From CAKUIA01 sp044433115 (GTDB lineage Bacteria; Verrucomicrobiota; Verrucomicrobiia; Opitutales; Intestinicryptomonadaceae): DNA of 16,079 nt. The stretch spans positions 1-16,079 of the forward strand of contig JAWXTY010000032.1 of the NCBI GenBank assembly GCA_044433115.1, written 5' to 3'. The notes beneath the pieces were generated by a model. It was not told where the DNA came from and did not search any database. It was given only the letters and a program-made list of their open reading frames with translations. Of this stretch, positions 13,458-16,079 are shown one piece after another. Within the stretch, counting starts at the first letter, position 1, and every line of letters starts with the position of its first letter. The position numbers and the translations under genes are program-made.

Positions 13458-14015
13458 ATGGCTACAAAACCTACTACTACAAAGGACGCTAAAGTTAGTT
13501 CTAAAAAATGTGCAACTAAAAAAGCTTGTACTAAAAAAACAGCTGAAACTAAAGCTCCTAAAACTTGTGCAAAAAAGGAAAGTACTCCTAAGGCTTGCAC
13601 TACAAAAAAAGCTTGTGCTAAAAAAGTAGAAGCAAAAACTTGCACTAAAGCTCCTAAGGCTTGTGCAAAAAAAGAAACTACTCCTAAGGCTTGTGCAACT
13701 AAAAAAGCTTGCAAAAGAGCTACAAAGAAAACAGCTATCAACAAGGAATTAACTGAGTCTAAGACAACTATAATTCTTGCTAAAACTGATTTAGGCTGGG
13801 GCAACAATCTATACATTAGAGGCGAAGGTGCTTCTCTATCTTGGGATAAAGGCGTGTTAATGCAGTCTGTTAGTGATAACGAATGGTTATGGGAAGCTAA
13901 GGGTCTTAAAGGCAGCTTAGTATTCAAATTCCTAATCAACGACGAAATTTGGTGCGAAGGCGAAAATATCGAAGGCAAAATCAACGATATACACACATAC
14001 TTCCCTGAATTTTAA
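13458..14015 (+). CDS. protein with repetitive Lys/Ala/Cys-rich tail and CBM48/AMPK-like domain
   Basis: The 185-residue protein has two parts. Residues 1-95 are low-complexity, rich in Lys, Ala, Thr and Pro, with nine cysteines (18, 24, 37, 47, 53, 62, 69, 79, 85), mostly in KACxKK or KTCxKK contexts. They resemble histone-H1-like tails such as chlamydial HctB, so nucleic-acid binding is possible. Residues 100-185 form a compact domain with NNLYIRGEGASLSWDKG, NEWLWEA, LVFKFLINDEIWCEGE and a final YFPEF, a pattern like the carbohydrate-binding Ig-like fold of CBM48/CBM20 and AMPK-beta proteins. No signal peptide is present, so it is cytoplasmic. The function is unknown; glycogen association is one possibility. 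The gene has its own promoter candidate and a strong terminator. The ATG has only a weak AAAGAGA before it. Confidence 0.85.
   Translation: MATKPTTTKDAKVSSKKCATKKACTKKTAETKAPKTCAKKESTPKACTTKKACAKKVEAKTCTKAPKACAKKETTPKACATKKACKRATKKTAINKELTESKTTIILAKTDLGWGNNLYIRGEGASLSWDKGVLMQSVSDNEWLWEAKGLKGSLVFKFLINDEIWCEGENIEGKINDIHTYFPEF
13554..13721 (+). repeat. imperfect tandem repeat inside the Lys/Cys-rich tail
   Basis: Residues 33-56 (APKTCAKKESTPKACTTKKA...) recur at 65-88 (APKACAKKETTPKACATKKA...) with a period of 32 codons (96 bases). DNA similarity is high, so this is recent or maintained duplication rather than simple composition. A shorter related block (KKCATKKACTKKTAETK) precedes the first unit. 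Confidence 0.8.
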
Positions 14016-14033
14016 TCCAAAGATTTTACAAAC

Positions 14034-14068
14034 AAAAAGACAAAGCCCTCAAAGCTTTGTCTTTTTTT
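14034..14068 (+). terminator. bidirectional terminator between converging genes
   Basis: AAAAGACAAAGC (14035-14046) pairs perfectly with GCTTTGTCTTTT (14054-14065) around CCTCAAA, followed by further T residues to 14068. On the minus strand the same stem is followed by TTTTTGTTTG, so it can also stop the minus-strand gene ending at 14140. Confidence 0.92.
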
Positions 14069-14139
14069 GTATCCATAAAAAAACTTAAAGTAGATTTTCT
14101 AGGATATAGTTATTTGTCTTATATATTTTCACAAAACAA

Positions 14140-14682
14140 TTAAGCATTTGAAATTGCTTGTAAAAAAGCTAAAACAAAACAAAGAACCAAAGCATTAATT
14201 AAGAGAAAATATATAATTTTCCAAATAATCAAGGAAGAGGCAGGAAAAGCATAGCCACAATGTGGACACTTATCTGTATTATGAGTTTTCATTCCACAAG
14301 TTGGACATTTTTGCCCAGAAATCCTAACAATAAAACGACTAACTATCGCTAAAGGTTTAGATATTTTCCAAATAGGGAAAAACAATATGATAAAAGTTTC
14401 AATTAAGATAATTAAATCTTTTATGTGTATTTCCCCCATAGGACTGTTTACATAAATAGAACTTTTCGCTTTTACTTCAGGCTCTATAGCATCAGCTTTC
14501 ACTTCCTCTGTTGTTTCTGTTTTTGTATCTACTTCAATACTGCCTTCGCTTCCAGAAACAGTTTCAACGCTTGCTTCTGATATTGCTTCTGATGTTTGCA
14601 CATTCTCGCTCGCTAGTTCTTCTTGAGAAAGACAAAGAAAAGGCAACATTGCCAAGAATATTATTGATATTATTTTTTTCAT
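14140..14682 (-). CDS. predicted membrane zinc-ribbon protein of unknown function
   Basis: I do not recognise a named family. The 180-residue protein starts with a signal peptide or anchor (residues 1-19, MKKIISIIFLAMLPFLCLS). A strongly acidic, Glu/Ser/Thr-rich stretch without aromatic residues follows (20-73), then a membrane helix (about 89-107), and a zinc ribbon with Cys126-x2-Cys129 and Cys139-x2-Cys142 in KCPTCGMKTHNTDKCPHCGY. A second membrane helix lies at 151-174. If the acidic part is exported, the first helix places the ribbon in the cytoplasm, where a reduced zinc site is plausible. The motif at the signal end (PFLC) is not a good lipobox. The gene is alone on the minus strand. 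Its leader holds four perfect 15-bp repeats reaching to within three bases of the ATG, with no Shine-Dalgarno. Confidence 0.82.
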   Translation of the reverse strand: MKKIISIIFLAMLPFLCLSQEELASENVQTSEAISEASVETVSGSEGSIEVDTKTETTEEVKADAIEPEVKAKSSIYVNSPMGEIHIKDLIILIETFIILFFPIWKISKPLAIVSRFIVRISGQKCPTCGMKTHNTDKCPHCGYAFPASSLIIWKIIYFLLINALVLCFVLAFLQAISNA

Positions 14683-14685
14683 ATT

Positions 14686-14745
14686 TTTATTTAGTGTAAT
14701 TTTATTTAGTGTAATTTTATTTAGTGTAATTTTATTTAGTGTAAT
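14686..14745 (-). repeat. four perfect tandem copies of a 15-bp unit in a gene leader
   Basis: TTTATTTAGTGTAAT occurs four times without change (14686-14700, 14701-14715, 14716-14730, 14731-14745), followed by a decayed fifth copy to 14760. The array ends three bases upstream of the ATG of the minus-strand zinc-ribbon gene and replaces any ribosome site. Confidence 0.97.
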
Positions 14746-14774
14746 TTTATTTTATTGTTAACAATCTATCCTTT

Positions 14775-14803
14775 AGGATAAATTAAAATCATTAAATTTT
14801 CAA
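14775..14803 (-). promoter_or_regulatory. candidate promoter of the zinc-ribbon gene
   Basis: On the minus strand TTGAAA (14798-14803), a 17-base spacer and TATCCT (14775-14780). The expected start near 14768 would place the whole 15-bp repeat array in an untranslated leader of about 86 bases. Confidence 0.45.
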
Positions 14804-15122
14804 CAATTATAGAGTATAACATATGCAGTGGTCAAGGATTTTTTAAACTATAGATACAAAAGCAAAGCCTAAAAATATTTTCAAGCTTAGAACACACCAA
14901 ATAAGCCACTATATAACTTATACACTAATAATTAATCAAAAAACCTTAGGTCGAAATTTATATCAATAGCCTTCAATAAATTCATTCCTCTTTATTATTA
15001 TATTCTCTCGCAAAACAAAAATATTTTATTTTTTTTAATTCATAAAACAAATTTCCTGAAATTTTTTGAATATCGCATTATTTATTTGAAATATTTTTCC
15101 ACTGCCCTAGCATATAGATTAT

Positions 15123-15905
15123 ATGATTAAAACATTATCAAAACTTATCCTAATTGGCTTATCTTTAGCTACCTTAAACACTTACGCTTCTCAAGAAAAG
15201 GAAGTGGATATTTACGAATATGAAGGGGGCTGGAGACGATATGAGTATAATATAAATATAGAATGTGGGATATTCCAATTTAAGGAAGTTAAAGCAAATT
15301 CTGCAAAAGAAAAACTTAATGCAAAGTTGCTTGAAACTTTTTTAAAATTAGAAGCAGACGCAAGGGAAAACTGCCTCAAAACTGCAAATAGAGAACCCTT
15401 AGACGATGACGACATTCCTTATAAATTTTTCTATAGAGGCGACATTAGAGGCAGAAGCTATGTATATATAAATAAAGCAAATCTATTTTCTGCCAGAAAT
15501 GAAATTTACTGTGAAAGAGGAATGGGAGCTTTCGTGCGTCAAGAGGGGATAAATTATAAAATTTTGGAAAATGGCGAGATTGAAAAAATAGAAATAGAGG
15601 ACTTATTTATCGCAGGCGAAAATTGCTTAGACCCACTTTTAATAGAAGCTGTAAATACCCTCAATGAAGATAAACTTTGGGATAGCGACGCAAAAGCAGC
15701 CATAGAAGAAATTCTCAACTTCAAAAGAGAAGAAGGCGAAATGACTAAGCAAGAATATTACATATATTCCTTTGCCCTAAAGGAAGATAGCCTAGTATTA
15801 ATAATACAATCTATGAGCCTAATGCCAAACGCAGGAGGCTACCCAATAGTAGAAATCCCATTCAAAAAGATAAAACACTTAAAAGATTTAGATTTTATAA
15901 AATAA
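15123..15905 (+). CDS. secreted DUF3298/RsiV-like protein
   Basis: The 260-residue protein carries a signal peptide (about residues 1-22, MIKTLSKLILIGLSLATLNT then YAS) and no further membrane helix, so it should be periplasmic. The C-terminal half fits the DUF3298 pattern: GINYKILENGEIEKIEIEDLF (a direct description of the K-x-L-x-L-x-DLF motif), a helical region with repeated Glu/Lys, EYYIYSFALKEDSLVLII and the closing AGGYPIVEIPFKKIKHL, comparable with the aaGxpxvxIPyxxL ending of that family. The N-terminal half corresponds to the usual DUF4163 position but is weaker. Four cysteines (48, 84, 130, 168) could form two disulfides after export. Some family members, such as RsiV, bind lysozyme; I cannot say that for this one. 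No Shine-Dalgarno is visible. Confidence 0.75.
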   Translation: MIKTLSKLILIGLSLATLNTYASQEKEVDIYEYEGGWRRYEYNINIECGIFQFKEVKANSAKEKLNAKLLETFLKLEADARENCLKTANREPLDDDDIPYKFFYRGDIRGRSYVYINKANLFSARNEIYCERGMGAFVRQEGINYKILENGEIEKIEIEDLFIAGENCLDPLLIEAVNTLNEDKLWDSDAKAAIEEILNFKREEGEMTKQEYYIYSFALKEDSLVLIIQSMSLMPNAGGYPIVEIPFKKIKHLKDLDFIK

Positions 15906-15988
15906 AGACAATTTGTCTAAATATAGATTTTGCACTTGAAAAATTTTGGCAAATATTACAATATATTGAGCTTTGATGAAGGGCTTCC

Positions 15989-16079
15989 TTGTGATTGGGG
16001 AGTGTTATTTTAGGGGTTATTATAAAGGATTTTAGGTTAAAATTTATTATAGGGATTTTAGTTTTGTGGAAGTGGTTTT
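15989..16079. other. cytosine-free, G/T-rich tail of the window
   Basis: The last 91 bases contain no C on the plus strand. Within them TTATTATAAAGGATTTTAGG and TTATTATAGGGATTTTAG are near-repeats about 30 bases apart, with a third related TTATTTTAGGGGTTATT. No gene can be assigned; the feature runs off the window. Confidence 0.6.

Larger units (their letters stand above)
14683..15122. other. AT-rich divergent intergenic region
   Basis: This 440-base spacer separates two genes read outward. It holds the 15-bp repeat array, the minus-strand promoter candidate, and a small ATCC/GGAT hairpin (14768-14779). Stretch 14810-15060 is AT-rich, with no open frame, no strong hairpin and no element end that I can recognise. 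A TATAGAT lies just before the plus-strand ATG at 15123, but no -35 stands at the right distance. Confidence 0.7.

Noticed and set aside
13415..13996. A long minus-strand reading frame opposite the Lys/Cys-rich protein gene
   Set aside because: It is the complement of the repetitive AAA/GCT codons, giving artificial Leu/Ala/Phe repeats; the plus frame has the conserved C-terminal domain, promoter and terminator.
15906..15918. AGACA/TGTCT hairpin after the DUF3298-like gene as a terminator
   Set aside because: Only five base pairs with a 3-base loop and no T-tract follows.

Overview
The window is AT-rich bacterial DNA with standard genetic code use: TAA and TAG stops dominate, and argB ends in TGA. 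Ribosome binding sites are weak, often AAGGATAA-like. I think it comes from a low-GC member of the Verrucomicrobiota, possibly Opitutales. This is inference from three things: the compact argC-J-B-D-F-G order, a 33-residue COX24-type ribosomal protein ending in a RHKKRTW motif, and a Lys/Ala/Cys-rich tail like that of PVC-group histone-H1-like proteins. A marker gene search would settle it.

Layout from left to right. First comes a minus-strand tRNA-Glu(UUC) with its terminator. Then follow plus-strand glnS, a ZupT-type ZIP metal transporter, a tiny COX24/bS22-like ribosomal protein gene and an MscS-family channel. Two terminators face each other near 4.8-4.9 kb. The minus strand from 11.5 kb down to 4.9 kb carries a tightly packed arginine operon, argC-argJ-argB-argD-argF-argG. 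It runs from N-acetylglutamate to argininosuccinate with acetyl recycling by ArgJ; argH and carAB are not in the window. Upstream on the same strand is ispH (isoprenoid MEP pathway). Diverging from it is folA (dihydrofolate reductase). Next is a gene joining a repetitive Lys/Ala/Cys tail to a small carbohydrate-binding-like domain. The window ends with a membrane zinc-ribbon protein on the minus strand and a secreted DUF3298-like protein on the plus strand.

The most notable structure is a family of roughly 182-bp MITE-like elements with 19-bp terminal inverted repeats. Two near-identical full copies lie directly upstream of glnS and of ispH, in the same orientation relative to the gene although the genes are on opposite strands. 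Each carries a TTGCTC-N17-TCTAAT promoter-like sequence pointing at the gene and a short hairpin whose closing base pair has changed on both sides. Remnants lie upstream of the COX24-like gene and of folA. This looks like a mobile promoter or leader family captured by housekeeping genes. Other points of interest are a possible leaderless folA transcript, a 15-bp tandem repeat in the leader of the zinc-ribbon gene, and the histone-tail/carbohydrate-domain fusion.
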